A stretch of 20,743 nucleotides of DNA from VGDP01 sp964530335 (GCA_964530335.1 CAZGYG010000053.1:1-20743); one strand, 5' to 3'. Counted from the first letter of the stretch, positions 1 to 7,485 are shown. The notes: a model not told the origin generated them from the sequence alone. Made by a program: numbers and translations.

Positions 1-92
1 TCTGCACGAACTGGGCGAAGTCCCGCTTTCTCGATTGCAGGCCTATAGATCTTTTCATAGTAGTCACCGAATGGCTCTGCGAATGGCTGCAT
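1..92 (-). CDS. TIR-like/nucleotide-binding domain protein, 5' part only (runs off the left edge)
   Basis: Reading leftward from an ATG at 92, the frame stays open to the window edge. It begins MQPFAEPFGDYYEKIYRP and continues AIEKAGLRPVRAD. From memory, the pattern PF-x-YY-x-IY-x-PAI-x-AGL-x-RAD is the start of a TIR-like or deoxyribosyltransferase-like Rossmann domain found in bacterial effector and defence proteins; that assignment is family recall, not a search. The frame also reads upstream through GCG AAC GAG TCT TGT TTT GTT to the TGA that ends the preceding minus-strand gene (114-737). The two are therefore in one frame, separated by a single stop plus seven codons (A N E S C F V). 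CFVM-x-PF is how this domain usually begins inside a longer protein, so this is more likely the second half of a split gene than an independent gene. Confidence 0.55.
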   Translation of the reverse strand, partial: MQPFAEPFGDYYEKIYRPAIEKAGLRPVRA

Positions 93-113
93 AACAAAAC
101 AAGACTCGTTCGC

Positions 114-737
114 TCAGACATTCGTTGCCTTCTCAAGTTTCTTCAGCCGATCAGACTGGGTTGGGGTCGACGCGTCAACACTCGCCACGTCGATGATGCG
201 TATCTTTTCTCCGTGCTTTGAGATCAGCTCTGCTGTCGTGAGTGACTCAAGGAACACCTGTTTGAACTCCTGGAAGCTATCGGACGGAACCTTGTAGGTT
301 TCGACCAATGTGTTTCTGAGGAACTGATCATCCGGGAGATTTTCGCCGCGGTAACGTTGGTACGCCTCGGAAATGTCCGGGGCATTCATAATCGCCTGCC
401 TGTAGCCATCGATGGTGTCGCTCGATGACTGGGGCCGCAATATCTTCTTGGCCAATACGGAAGGTTGGATGTACCCCGACTCTGGTTGGTCTAGGAACCC
501 ATACTTGATGGCGGAGCTAATCTCAACGCTGAACGGCCCCGAGGGACTGCTAAGACCAAGGAATTTGGCGGCGTCCATGCGGCTACACGATTTGCCAGCG
601 TTCTGTTCAAGGATGGCTTTTGCGATCCGAATTGCCTTTGCCACCGAATGCCGAGGAAATTTTGCCTTGCTGGCTTTCAGAGGTATCGACTTCGAAGGGG
701 ATGGCTTCTTCGGTGGTTTGACTGCGCTACTTACCAT
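114..737 (-). CDS. Hypothetical protein, winged-helix-like N-terminal half of a probable split effector gene
   Basis: The protein has 207 residues and starts at ATG 737 with AGGAG ten bases upstream. It has a basic, Pro/Lys/Ser-rich leader (residues 1-30), then a helical region (PRHSVAKAIRIAKAILEQN, SRMDAAKFLGLSS, EISSAIKYGFLDQ) that looks like a helix-turn-helix or winged-helix fold. A second helical region contains ISEAYQRYRGENLPDD and FLESLTTAEL. The end (IRIIDVA, then a polar tail) reads like a linker, not a protein terminus. I recall similar N-terminal parts fused directly to a TIR-like domain, which is exactly what the next codons after the TGA encode. GC content is visibly lower than in the core genes. 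Function is unknown; a role in phage or mobile-element defence is inference only. Confidence 0.7.
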   Translation of the reverse strand: MVSSAVKPPKKPSPSKSIPLKASKAKFPRHSVAKAIRIAKAILEQNAGKSCSRMDAAKFLGLSSPSGPFSVEISSAIKYGFLDQPESGYIQPSVLAKKILRPQSSSDTIDGYRQAIMNAPDISEAYQRYRGENLPDDQFLRNTLVETYKVPSDSFQEFKQVFLESLTTAELISKHGEKIRIIDVASVDASTPTQSDRLKKLEKATNV

Positions 738-1257
738 CGGAGTAACGCTCCTGTGAATGGACGTTTAACGTTGATTGGCTGGTCCGCAAAAGATGCGGAG
801 CAGCGGATTGGCGTTTGTATGGCGCGTCGTTGCGATCTGAACCGCATTGGCCTCTCTTATGCGCCACTTCAGGGGCGAGCTCAACGTGAAACGAGGCTCT
901 GGCGTACCGCCACATCGTTGTACGGGACACACCAAAGCGCTTGGCAATTTCAGTCTGCGAGAGATCGCCTGCCTTCACTAGGGCGGCAATCGCTTTGATG
1001 TCGCTGGCCGTGAGTTGGCGCGGCGGACCGCCTTTGCGGCCACGGGCGCGGCCAGCCTTGAGGCCGGCGAGCGTGCGCTCGCGCATGAGGTTGCGCTTGA
1101 ACTGCGCGAGCGAGGCGAAGATGTGGAAGATGAGTTTGCCGGTCGAGGAGCCTGTGTCGATCCTCTCGGTGGGCGAGTCGAACTCGACCCCTCGGAGCTT
1201 GAGATCGTTCACGATGGACACCAGGTCGAGGAGGCTGCGCCCGAGCCGGTCGAGCCG
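727..1257 (-). pseudogene. Serine recombinase (resolvase/invertase family), 5'-truncated remnant
   Basis: The frame is open from just after a TAG (1258-1260) and reads RLDRLGRSLLDLVSIVND, then GVEFDSPTERIDTGSSTGKL, ASLAQFKRNLMRERT, GLKAGRARGRKGGPP, and a C-terminal helix-turn-helix (LSQTEIAKRFGVSRTTMWRY). This is the second half of the catalytic domain, helix E and the DNA-binding domain of Tn3-resolvase/Hin-type enzymes. The N-terminal part with the nucleophilic serine is absent. Upstream in frame there are only about 16 codons, and just LNPG faintly resembles the usual residues before the LDRLGRS motif. A GTG at 1221 could start a 164-residue product, but it would be inactive. After WRYARA the last 55 residues have no family resemblance and overlap the next gene's start by 11 nt. 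Confidence 0.8.
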
Positions 1258-1310
1258 CTACCTGCCGGGGTTCAAGCGCGTCGCGTGACACCGGGGTTCC
1301 GGGCGCCTCA

Positions 1311-2549
1311 TCACACCACGGCGACGACCTCGATCTCGGTCATCATGCGTTCGTAGGCGAGTGCCGGCAGCGGTACGCCGGTCGAGCACGGGCCGGGCGG
1401 GGTGTAGTGGGCGAAGCGGGTCTGGGCGCTTTGCATCAGGGTCGTCTCGCTCGCCCCGCCGACGTAGAAGCAGTTGACCTTGGTCACGTCGTCGAGCGAG
1501 GCGCCGAACAGCGCCAGCACCTTGGCGATGTTGGCCATCGCGGTCTTGGTCTGCTTCACCAGATCGCCCGGGTCGATGATCGTCGCCTTGGGGTCCATCG
1601 ACACCTGGCCGCCGACGAAGATGCGGTTGCCGCACTTGACGCCGTGCTTAAACGGCAGGTGGACCGGCCAGTCCCAGTGCCCCTCGGGCCAGACGTGCTG
1701 CTTGGGCAGGCGCGACCCGTCGCTGCCCCGCATGGCCATGATTTCCATCTGGATCTGCAGCCGCGCCGGATACAGCCGCGCCAGCGGGATGCCGGTCGCC
1801 GCCGGGCCGGGTTCGCTGTAGTAGCTCGCGCGGGCCAGCACCGGCTTCTGCCACTCGGATTTGCTGCCACCGGTGCCCAGGTAATAGTTGTTGACCTTGA
1901 CCGCGTCGTCGCAATCGGCGCCGAACGCGCCAAGCACGGCCTGGAGATTTCTCATCACCGTGTGCGATTGCGCGACGCTGTCGCCCGGATCGAGCACGCG
2001 GCCGCTGGCGTCCAACGCCTTCTGGCAACCGGTGAAGATCATCTCGCCGCAGCGCACGCCATGGGGGAACGGGCCTTCGCGCCAACGCCACATGCCCTCC
2101 GGGTTCGACACGGCGCGCGCCATGGCTTTGCCGTCGGGCGTGCGCATGGCGTAGCCCTCGATCTCGACCATCATGCCGGGGAACGCCAGCGCCGCCATGG
2201 GCAAGAGCGTCAGCACCGGGCGGTTCGCGCCGGTGAATCGTCGCTCGATCGTGCGCAGCATCGCCGTGCCGTCGTCGCCCCCATCCTTGCCGGCATCATC
2301 GACGTAGAACACGACCATCTTGACCATGTCGTCGAGGGTCGCGCCGTAGGCGGCCAGCACCCGCTCGACCTCCTCCATGGCGATCGTGGTCTGGGCCAGC
2401 AGATCGCCCGGCGCGCGCATGGCCCCCTTGGTGTCGAGCGCGACCTGGCCGCCGACGTGAATGGTGTCGCCGGCGCGGACGCCGAGCGAGGCGGGAACGG
2501 GTACGCTGAAATGCCAGGATTCCTTGGGCCAGACACACTCTTGCCGCAT
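1311..2549 (-). CDS. Protein with three tandem Rid (YjgF/YER057c/UK114) domains
   Basis: The protein has 412 residues. I chose ATG 2549 because GGGAG lies nine bases upstream; an in-frame TTG at 2570 and ATG at 2558 are less well placed. The sequence is an internal triplication. Each unit (about 3-135, 153-274 and 283-412) starts with a Trp-rich stretch (VWPKESWHF, MWRWREGPF, VWPEGHWDW) and continues G(V)-x-x-G-x-x-I-x-x-G-x-Q, PGD-x-x-x-Q, GA-x-x-DD-x-x-K and an E(I/M)(E/M) strand. Single Rid proteins form trimers that hydrolyse reactive enamine/imine intermediates. The arginine used by RidA may persist in unit 1 (NRPVLTLLP) but is not seen in units 2 and 3 (PGPAATGIPL, PGPCSTGVPL), which resemble divergent Rid subgroups. 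It lies 47 nt downstream of the MFS gene, probably in one transcript. Confidence 0.88.
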   Translation of the reverse strand: MRQECVWPKESWHFSVPVPASLGVRAGDTIHVGGQVALDTKGAMRAPGDLLAQTTIAMEEVERVLAAYGATLDDMVKMVVFYVDDAGKDGGDDGTAMLRTIERRFTGANRPVLTLLPMAALAFPGMMVEIEGYAMRTPDGKAMARAVSNPEGMWRWREGPFPHGVRCGEMIFTGCQKALDASGRVLDPGDSVAQSHTVMRNLQAVLGAFGADCDDAVKVNNYYLGTGGSKSEWQKPVLARASYYSEPGPAATGIPLARLYPARLQIQMEIMAMRGSDGSRLPKQHVWPEGHWDWPVHLPFKHGVKCGNRIFVGGQVSMDPKATIIDPGDLVKQTKTAMANIAKVLALFGASLDDVTKVNCFYVGGASETTLMQSAQTRFAHYTPPGPCSTGVPLPALAYERMMTEIEVVAVV

Positions 2550-2558
2550 GACGTTCAT

Positions 2559-2563
2559 CTCCC
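2559..2563 (-). promoter_or_regulatory. Ribosome binding site deciding the start of the tandem Rid gene
   Basis: GGGAG on the minus strand ends nine bases before ATG 2549. It lies almost against the alternative ATG at 2558, which it could not serve. This favours the 412-residue product. Confidence 0.5.
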
Positions 2564-2596
2564 GGGGCAATCGACGGGCCGAAGCCTACACCAAGC

Positions 2597-3772
2597 CTAA
2601 CGCCAGCGGCGGTGGGCGAACGGCGCCAGGGCGACCGGCAGGAACGCGACCAGCAGCGCGCCGATCGCCAGCGGCAGGCCGGTTTCCGGCGCGCGCTCGA
2701 GCGCCACGCCGCCCAGCAGCGGCCCGATGACCATGCCGAGCCCCCAGAACACGCCGAACGCCGCGCTGGCCGAGGCCAGGTCGGCGCCCTGGAACCGCGC
2801 ACCCAACAGCACCATGCCGAAGGTGTAAAGCCCGCCGCGCACCGCGCCGAACACGAAGAACACGACCGCGCCGGCGATCGGGTGGGTCATCACGAACGGC
2901 ATGGCCGCCGCCCCGGCGATCAGCACGACCACGGCCGCGATCACCAGCAGGTCGCGGTCGACGTGGTCGGCGAGCCAGCCGGCGGGGAGCTGGCCGGCGA
3001 TGCCGCCGATGCTCATGATCGTGAGCAGCGTGAGCCCCGTGGCCTCGTCGAGGCCGAGGCGCAGACCGTAAAGCGGCAGGAAGTTCATGACGATCCCGTC
3101 CATGACCGCGTACACCCCGCAGATCAGAATCGGCACCGGAGCCAGCCGCACATAGCCGAGCACGCCGGTCGTGGGCGTGCCGGCCATGGCGGGCACGCGC
3201 CGGCGCACGGCCAGCACCGGCAGGGCGGCCGCGGCCGTGATCGCGGCCATGGCGAGGAACGGGGTCCAGCCGGCGCTCCCGGTCACGGTCAGGGCGAGCG
3301 GGCCCAGCGCGCCCCCGGCGGCGAGCGCCATGCTGTAGATGGCGAGCACGCGGCCGCGCGTCCGCTCCTCCGCCACCTGGTTGACCCAGGCCTCGCCGGT
3401 GATCCACATCATCCCGCCGGCGATGCTGAGCATGAAGCGCAGCGGCAGCCAGACCCATACGTCGGGACGGATCGGCATCAACAGATAGGTCAGCACCGTC
3501 AGCGCCAGGCCGAGCAGGACCGGCCGCGCCGGGCCCCAGGCGCGCATCATCCGGCCGAACAGCGGAGCCAGCGGCACGCCGATCAACGCCTGGGCGGTAG
3601 CGCTGAAGCCGATCAGTTCCTCGGACACCCCCTGGCCGTCGAGCACCAGGCTCAGGAGCGGCGCCGACATGCCGTAGATCAGGCTGCCCGCCGTCATGGC
3701 AGCGATCAGCGCCGCCAGGTTGCGCCGGCGGTCCGTTGCGGTCAGGTCGCCGGACGGGATGGTCACGGCCAC
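2597..3772 (-). CDS. Major facilitator superfamily (MFS) transporter
   Basis: The protein has 391 residues and a GTG start at 3772; a second in-frame GTG at 3766 is also possible. It is a hydrophobic polytopic protein with about 12 predicted membrane segments. The first follows a short polar N-terminus (RRRNLAALIAAMTAGSLIYG). The loop between segments 2 and 3 carries a degenerate MFS motif A (GRMMRAWGPARP), and WITGEAWVNQVAEERTRGRV is a conserved stretch of the YcaD/sugar-efflux-like branch. The second half mirrors the first (GIAGQLPAGWLADHVDRD). The substrate cannot be read. The Rid-domain gene follows on the same strand, so the pair may handle one reactive amine- or ketone-containing metabolite; that is inference. 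An intrinsic terminator just upstream separates it from ompA transcription. Confidence 0.85.
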   Translation of the reverse strand: MAVTIPSGDLTATDRRRNLAALIAAMTAGSLIYGMSAPLLSLVLDGQGVSEELIGFSATAQALIGVPLAPLFGRMMRAWGPARPVLLGLALTVLTYLLMPIRPDVWVWLPLRFMLSIAGGMMWITGEAWVNQVAEERTRGRVLAIYSMALAAGGALGPLALTVTGSAGWTPFLAMAAITAAAALPVLAVRRRVPAMAGTPTTGVLGYVRLAPVPILICGVYAVMDGIVMNFLPLYGLRLGLDEATGLTLLTIMSIGGIAGQLPAGWLADHVDRDLLVIAAVVVLIAGAAAMPFVMTHPIAGAVVFFVFGAVRGGLYTFGMVLLGARFQGADLASASAAFGVFWGLGMVIGPLLGGVALERAPETGLPLAIGALLVAFLPVALAPFAHRRWR

Positions 3773-3801
3773 TTTGGTGGCCGACCTCGACCCATCACGT
3801 C

Positions 3802-3836
3802 AAACGAAAAGGGGCGGGCGCCTCGGCGCCCGCCCC
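3802..3836 (-). terminator. Strong rho-independent terminator of the OmpA-family gene
   Basis: Positions 3811-3822 and 3825-3836 form a perfect 12-bp GC stem (GGGGCGGGCGCC with its complement) around a 2-nt loop. On the minus strand it is followed by TTTTCGTTT (3802-3810). It begins 17 nt after the ompA stop codon and points the same way. Only about 29 nt remain before the MFS start, so the MFS gene depends on readthrough or a very short promoter region. Confidence 0.92.
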
Positions 3837-3853
3837 GGATCGCTGAATTCAGG

Positions 3854-4915
3854 CTACTGGTAGACGATCTCGACGCGCCGGTTCTGCGGCTCGCGCACGC
3901 CGTCCTCGGTGGGCACCAGCGGTTCGCTCTCGCCCTTCCAGAACTCGTCGATCTGGGCGTCGGGAACGCCGAGCGCTGCTAGGGCCGCCCTGACCGCGTC
4001 CGCGCGCCGCTCGGACAGCGCTATGTTGTAGGCGTCGGACCCCGAACGGTCGGCGTGGCCGGTCACGACGATGCGCGCGATACCGAACTCGTGGAAGTTC
4101 GCCGCGGCTTCCTCGAGAACCGCCTGGGCGTCGGGCCGGATGTCCGACTTGTCCCAATCGAAGAACACCAGATACGGGCCGGGGATCGGCATGGGCTCGG
4201 GTTCGGGCGCCGGTGGCGGCGGTGGAGGCGCCTCGGCCACCGGTTCGGGCGCGGGAGCGGGCTCCGGCGGCGGCGGGGCCGGCCGCGACAACGAGAAGCG
4301 CAATCCCGCCAGGACCGTGTGGCTGTCGTAGTCGACGTCGACGTCGACCCCGGTCGACGTCGTCATGTCCGCATCCTCGGTGCCGAGGAAGCGGTAATCG
4401 ACGAAGATGCCGATCTGGTCGTTCAGCGCGTACGTGACGCCGGCGATCGCCTGATAGGCGAACACGCCGTCGCTGTCGTCGAGCGTACCGCCGCCGATCG
4501 GCGTGACCTTGTCGAGGCTGAGGTTCATATAGCCGACGCCACCGCCGAGGTACGGCGTGAAATCGGACTCGTTGCGAATGTCGTAGAGGGCGTTGACCAT
4601 GACGGTAAAGCCATCGAAATCGCCCGAACCGCCGGTGACGCCGCCGATGTCATCGATATCGTTCTCGCGGTAGCCGACCTCGATCTCGGTACGGATGCCG
4701 ATGTCGTACGCATAACCGAAGGTGCCGACGGCGGCCCAACCCGTCTCGAAGTCCACGTCCGTCGATATGGCGCCCCCGTTCACGGCCGAACTCTCGTTCC
4801 ACATGGCGCCGCCGCCCAGGCCGAGGTACCAGCCTGGAAGCTCCTGCGCCATGGCGGGTATCGCGCCAGCGACGACGAGCGCGCCCGCGACAATTGCTGC
4901 GTTAAAGCGATTCAA
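3854..4915 (-). CDS. OmpA-family outer-membrane protein (beta-barrel plus peptidoglycan-binding domain)
   Basis: The protein has 353 residues from a TTG at 4915. This start is chosen because GAGGGGG sits five bases upstream and the product then opens with a clean signal peptide (LNRFNAAIVAGALVVAGAIP, then AMA with cleavage before QE). Residues about 24-210 are an eight-stranded barrel of the Omp25/opacity type (WYLGLGGGAMW, EIEVGYREND, YLGGGVGYMN, GIFVDYRFLG, LRFSLSR). A Pro/Ala/Glu linker (about 212-246) leads to a C-terminal OmpA domain with TGHADRSGSDAYN, LSERRADAVR and NRRVEIVYQ, the peptidoglycan diaminopimelate-binding site. Its likely role is anchoring the outer membrane to the cell wall. 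The frame remains open up to 5023, but the upstream codons do not look like protein and precede the RBS. Confidence 0.93.
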   Translation of the reverse strand: MNRFNAAIVAGALVVAGAIPAMAQELPGWYLGLGGGAMWNESSAVNGGAISTDVDFETGWAAVGTFGYAYDIGIRTEIEVGYRENDIDDIGGVTGGSGDFDGFTVMVNALYDIRNESDFTPYLGGGVGYMNLSLDKVTPIGGGTLDDSDGVFAYQAIAGVTYALNDQIGIFVDYRFLGTEDADMTTSTGVDVDVDYDSHTVLAGLRFSLSRPAPPPPEPAPAPEPVAEAPPPPPPAPEPEPMPIPGPYLVFFDWDKSDIRPDAQAVLEEAAANFHEFGIARIVVTGHADRSGSDAYNIALSERRADAVRAALAALGVPDAQIDEFWKGESEPLVPTEDGVREPQNRRVEIVYQ

Positions 4916-4920
4916 GACGA

Positions 4921-4927
4921 CCCCCTC
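4921..4927 (-). promoter_or_regulatory. Ribosome binding site supporting the TTG start of the OmpA-family gene
   Basis: GAGGGGG on the minus strand lies five bases before TTG 4915. There is no ATG or GTG near this position, and the signal peptide begins exactly here. Confidence 0.65.
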
Positions 4928-4961
4928 ATGCGGATGTTGCCGTTCGGCCTCCGCACTAGCT

Positions 4962-4990
4962 AAGATAGAATTCTCGGGACGAGTCTGAAA
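4962..4990 (-). promoter_or_regulatory. Candidate sigma-70-type promoter of the OmpA-family gene
   Basis: On the minus strand TTTCAG (4985-4990) and TATCTT (4962-4967) are separated by 17 bases. This would start transcription about 40 nt before the TTG. The match to consensus is partial, so this is tentative. The rest of the 184-bp divergent spacer to greA (4916-5099) holds no gene I can see. Confidence 0.3.
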
Positions 4991-5099
4991 GCGATGGCAG
5001 AATTCTTCACAGGTTTCGGTCACAGCGTATCATTTTTGCAACACTCGCGTTCTTGAACCTGCAAGCCTTCGAACGGATGTCGCGATCAGGGGAATCGAC

Positions 5100-5567
5100 G
5101 TGAAATCGCCGATGTCGCAGGCCGGTTTCGACCGCTTGGAGATCGAGCTGCAGAAGCTGCGCGAGGAGCGCCCGCGCATATCCCGGGCGATCGGCGTGGC
5201 GCGCGAGCATGGCGATCTGCGCGAAAACGCCGATTACCATGCCAATAAGGATCGCCAAGGCATGATCGAGGCCCGGATCCGTCAGATCGAGGCGGCGCTG
5301 GCCACGGCCGAAATCATCGATACCGGAACGCTCAGCGGCGATCGCGTGCAGTTCGGCGCCCGGGTCGAGGTGGTCGACGGCGAAACCGGGCAGAAGTCGG
5401 CCTACACCCTGGTGGGCGAGCACGAATCCGATGCCGCGAACGGCCTGATTTCGTTCAAGAGCCCGATCGCGCGCGCGCTCATCGGCAAGACCATCGGCGA
5501 CGTGGTCGAGGTCCAGACCCCGCGCGGCGAGCGCGAGCTCGAGGTCGTCTCGGTCCGCTACGCTTGA
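5100..5567 (+). CDS. greA: Transcription elongation factor GreA
   Basis: The protein has 155 residues from a GTG with GGGGA seven bases upstream. It shows the N-terminal coiled coil with the family signature AREHGDLRENADYHANKDRQ and the acidic tip (D and E of GDLRENADY) that enters the RNA polymerase secondary channel. The C-terminal FKBP-like domain ends ISFKSPIARALIGKTIGD then VEVQTPRGERELEV. GreA triggers transcript cleavage in backtracked RNA polymerase. The length is normal for the family. Its 3' end overlaps the convergent glycosylase gene by 10 nt, and it diverges from the ompA-type gene. Confidence 0.97.
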   Translation: MKSPMSQAGFDRLEIELQKLREERPRISRAIGVAREHGDLRENADYHANKDRQGMIEARIRQIEAALATAEIIDTGTLSGDRVQFGARVEVVDGETGQKSAYTLVGEHESDAANGLISFKSPIARALIGKTIGDVVEVQTPRGERELEVVSVRYA

Positions 5568-6199
5568 GCGTGCGCCGCGGCGCGCGCCTCGCGCACGACC
5601 TTGTCGAACATGGCGGGCGTGAGCCGCCCGGTGTTCGTGTTGAGCCGCGAGCAGTGGTAGCTGTCGATCATGGCGAACCTGCCCAGGTCGTGACGGGCGC
5701 CGTGGCGGAATGGATGCCGTGCGGGCCGCAGGCCCAGGGCGCGCAACACCGCGCCGTGGGCCACCGCGCCAAGGGCGAGAACGACGGCGAGCCGCCCCAT
5801 GGCCGCGACCTCGGCGGCCAGGTATCTGTTGCAATTGCCAATTTCCGCGCCGGTCGGGCGGTTTTGCGGCGGAACGCAACGCGCCGCGTTGGTGATCCGG
5901 GCGTCGATCGCGCCGAGGCCGTCGCCGGCGCGGGCGGCGAATCGGCCGCGCATGAAGCCGTGGCCGATCAGGGCCGGGTAGAGCAGCTCGCCGGCCGCGT
6001 CACCGGTGAACGGGCGCCCGGTGCGGTTGGCGCCGTGCAGGCCGGGCGCGAGCCCGACCACCAGCAGCCGCGCCTCGAGCGGCCCAAACGACGGCACCGG
6101 CGCGTTGTGATGATCGGGGAACGCCGACGCGTTCGCCCGGCGGAACGCCGCCAGGCGCGGGCACAGGGCGCAGTCGGCCGGCGGTTCCGAAAATTTCAC
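5558..6199 (-). CDS. Family-5 (UdgB-type) iron-sulfur uracil-DNA glycosylase
   Basis: The protein has 213 residues and starts at GTG 6199, whose last two bases form part of the TGA of the upstream NYN gene (GTGA), suggesting translational coupling. Motif 1 is GLAPGLHGANRTGRPFTGD (residues 49-67) and motif 2 is SYHCSRLNTNTGRLT (180-194), the family-5 pattern. Four cysteines at 10, 13 (CALC), 108 and 123 are placed to bind the [4Fe-4S] cluster. The family removes uracil, and often hypoxanthine or ethenocytosine, from DNA. Motif 1 has Ala (LAPG) and no Asp or Asn at the position used by other UDG families, as in known family-5 enzymes. The position after the motif-2 histidine is Cys. Confidence 0.9.
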   Translation of the reverse strand: MKFSEPPADCALCPRLAAFRRANASAFPDHHNAPVPSFGPLEARLLVVGLAPGLHGANRTGRPFTGDAAGELLYPALIGHGFMRGRFAARAGDGLGAIDARITNAARCVPPQNRPTGAEIGNCNRYLAAEVAAMGRLAVVLALGAVAHGAVLRALGLRPARHPFRHGARHDLGRFAMIDSYHCSRLNTNTGRLTPAMFDKVVREARAAAHAQA

Positions 6200-6828
6200 C
6201 CCGGGCGCACGGAGGCGCGCGGGCGGCTGATGACCGCGGCTTCGGGCTCGGGCGCGCGTTCGGCCGGTTCAGGCCGTGCCATGTCAGGCCGCGCCACTTG
6301 CTGACGCTGAATCGCCGGCTGCAGATCGACCAAATCGACGAAGTCGTCGGCCTGTCGTCGCAAGTCGTCGGCGACCATCGCTGGCTGGGTGCGCAGCGAG
6401 CTGACGACTGTCACCCGGACGCCGCGCCGCTGCACGGCCTCGACCAGCGAACGGAAGTCGCCGTCGCCCGAGAACAGGATCGCATGGTCGATGTGCTGGG
6501 CCATGTCCATCATGTCGATGGCCAGCTCGATGTCCATGTTGCCCTTGATGCGCCGCCGTCCGGTGCTGTCGGTGAACTCCTTGGTTGGCTTGGTCACGAC
6601 CGTGAAGCCGTTGTAATCGAGCCAGTCCACCAGCGGGCGCACCGGGGAGTACTCCTGGTCCTCCATCAACGCCGTATAGTAGAAGATGCGGATCAGCCGG
6701 CCGCGGCCCAGCAGTTCCTGGCGCAAGAGTTTGAAATCTATATCGAATCCGAGCGTCTTGGCGGCAGAATAGAGATTCGCCCCGTCGATGAACACGGCGA
6801 CCCTATCCTGGGCATGAATCTCGATCAT
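6196..6828 (-). CDS. NYN-domain (LabA/DUF88) putative RNase
   Basis: The protein has 210 residues from ATG 6828, preceded by AAAGGA at a spacing of ten bases. A TTG at 6852 is in frame but has no better RBS. The PIN-like NYN fold is shown by AVFIDGANLY (Asp15), KGNMDIELAIDMMDMA (Asp99 region), FSGDGDFRSLVEA (Asp122, Asp124) and VRVTVVSS. These acidic residues form the metal site in this nuclease family. The last 40 residues are a Pro/Ala/Arg-rich disordered tail. The stop overlaps the UDG start (GTGA), so the two proteins are made from one transcript. The target RNA is unknown. Confidence 0.9.
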   Translation of the reverse strand: MIEIHAQDRVAVFIDGANLYSAAKTLGFDIDFKLLRQELLGRGRLIRIFYYTALMEDQEYSPVRPLVDWLDYNGFTVVTKPTKEFTDSTGRRRIKGNMDIELAIDMMDMAQHIDHAILFSGDGDFRSLVEAVQRRGVRVTVVSSLRTQPAMVADDLRRQADDFVDLVDLQPAIQRQQVARPDMARPEPAERAPEPEAAVISRPRASVRPG

Positions 6829-6954
6829 CGCGGTAAAATCCTTTCGTGACAAAGAGTTACAAGGAATATTCCGAACCCGACCCGCGGCCTGCCGAGCGGC
6901 CGTCCGGGTCAGCGCCTAGCTAGCGGCAACGACCGGGCAGCGGCAAGGGCAAAC

Positions 6955-7485
6955 ATGTCCGAAACCGGCATTTTCGTCGGCCTGGGCGCCAACCTGCCGT
7001 CGCCGGCCGGCCCGGCGCTGGCGACCTGCGCGACGGCGCTCGCGCGGCTCGCGGCGCTCGGCGCGACCGTCATCACGCGTTCGCGCTGGTATCGCAGCGC
7101 CCCCGTGCCGCCGTCCGATCAGCCCTGGTTCGTGAATGGCGTCGCTAAGGTGGCGTGGCCGGCATCGCCCGAGCGGCTTCTGGAGGCGCTGCACGCGGTC
7201 GAGGCATCGCTCGGCCGGGAGCACAGGGTCAAGGACGAGGCCCGGACCATCGACCTCGACCTGCTCGCCTTCGGCGATCTGGTGCGCGACGAGCCGCCGA
7301 TCCTGCCGCACCCCCGGATGCACGAGCGCGGGTTCGTCCTCTTGCCCCTGGCCGAGCTCGCCCCTAATTGGCGCCATCCGCGCCTAGGGCTCACGATCGC
7401 GGCCCTGATCGCCGCCCTGGCGCCCGACCAGCGGGCCGAGCCCATTCCGGCTGCACTTGCGCGGCAGGCCACGGACACGATATGA
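6955..7485 (+). CDS. folK: 2-amino-4-hydroxy-6-hydroxymethyldihydropteridine pyrophosphokinase (HPPK)
   Basis: The protein has 176 residues, with AAGGG six bases before the ATG. FVGLGANL (7-14), RSRWYRSAPV (42-51), the substrate loop QPWFVNGVAKV and the signature ARTIDLDLLAFGD (96-108, with the two metal-binding aspartates) followed by LPHPRMHERGFVLLPLAELAP are all present. It transfers pyrophosphate from ATP to 6-hydroxymethyl-7,8-dihydropterin in folate synthesis. It is normal in length and stands alone rather than with folP or folB. It diverges from the NYN/UDG pair across a 126-bp spacer (6829-6954) and is followed at 61 nt by rpoZ. Confidence 0.96.
   Translation: MSETGIFVGLGANLPSPAGPALATCATALARLAALGATVITRSRWYRSAPVPPSDQPWFVNGVAKVAWPASPERLLEALHAVEASLGREHRVKDEARTIDLDLLAFGDLVRDEPPILPHPRMHERGFVLLPLAELAPNWRHPRLGLTIAALIAALAPDQRAEPIPAALARQATDTI

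Noticed and set aside
4916..5023. N-terminal extension of the OmpA-family protein upstream of TTG 4915
   Set aside because: It would place 36 polar residues before the signal peptide and ignores the strong ribosome binding site at 4921-4927.
6863..6872. GGAATATTCC palindrome in the NYN-folK divergent spacer as an operator
   Set aside because: It is a single 10-bp palindrome with no second site and no regulator gene beside it; chance is sufficient.
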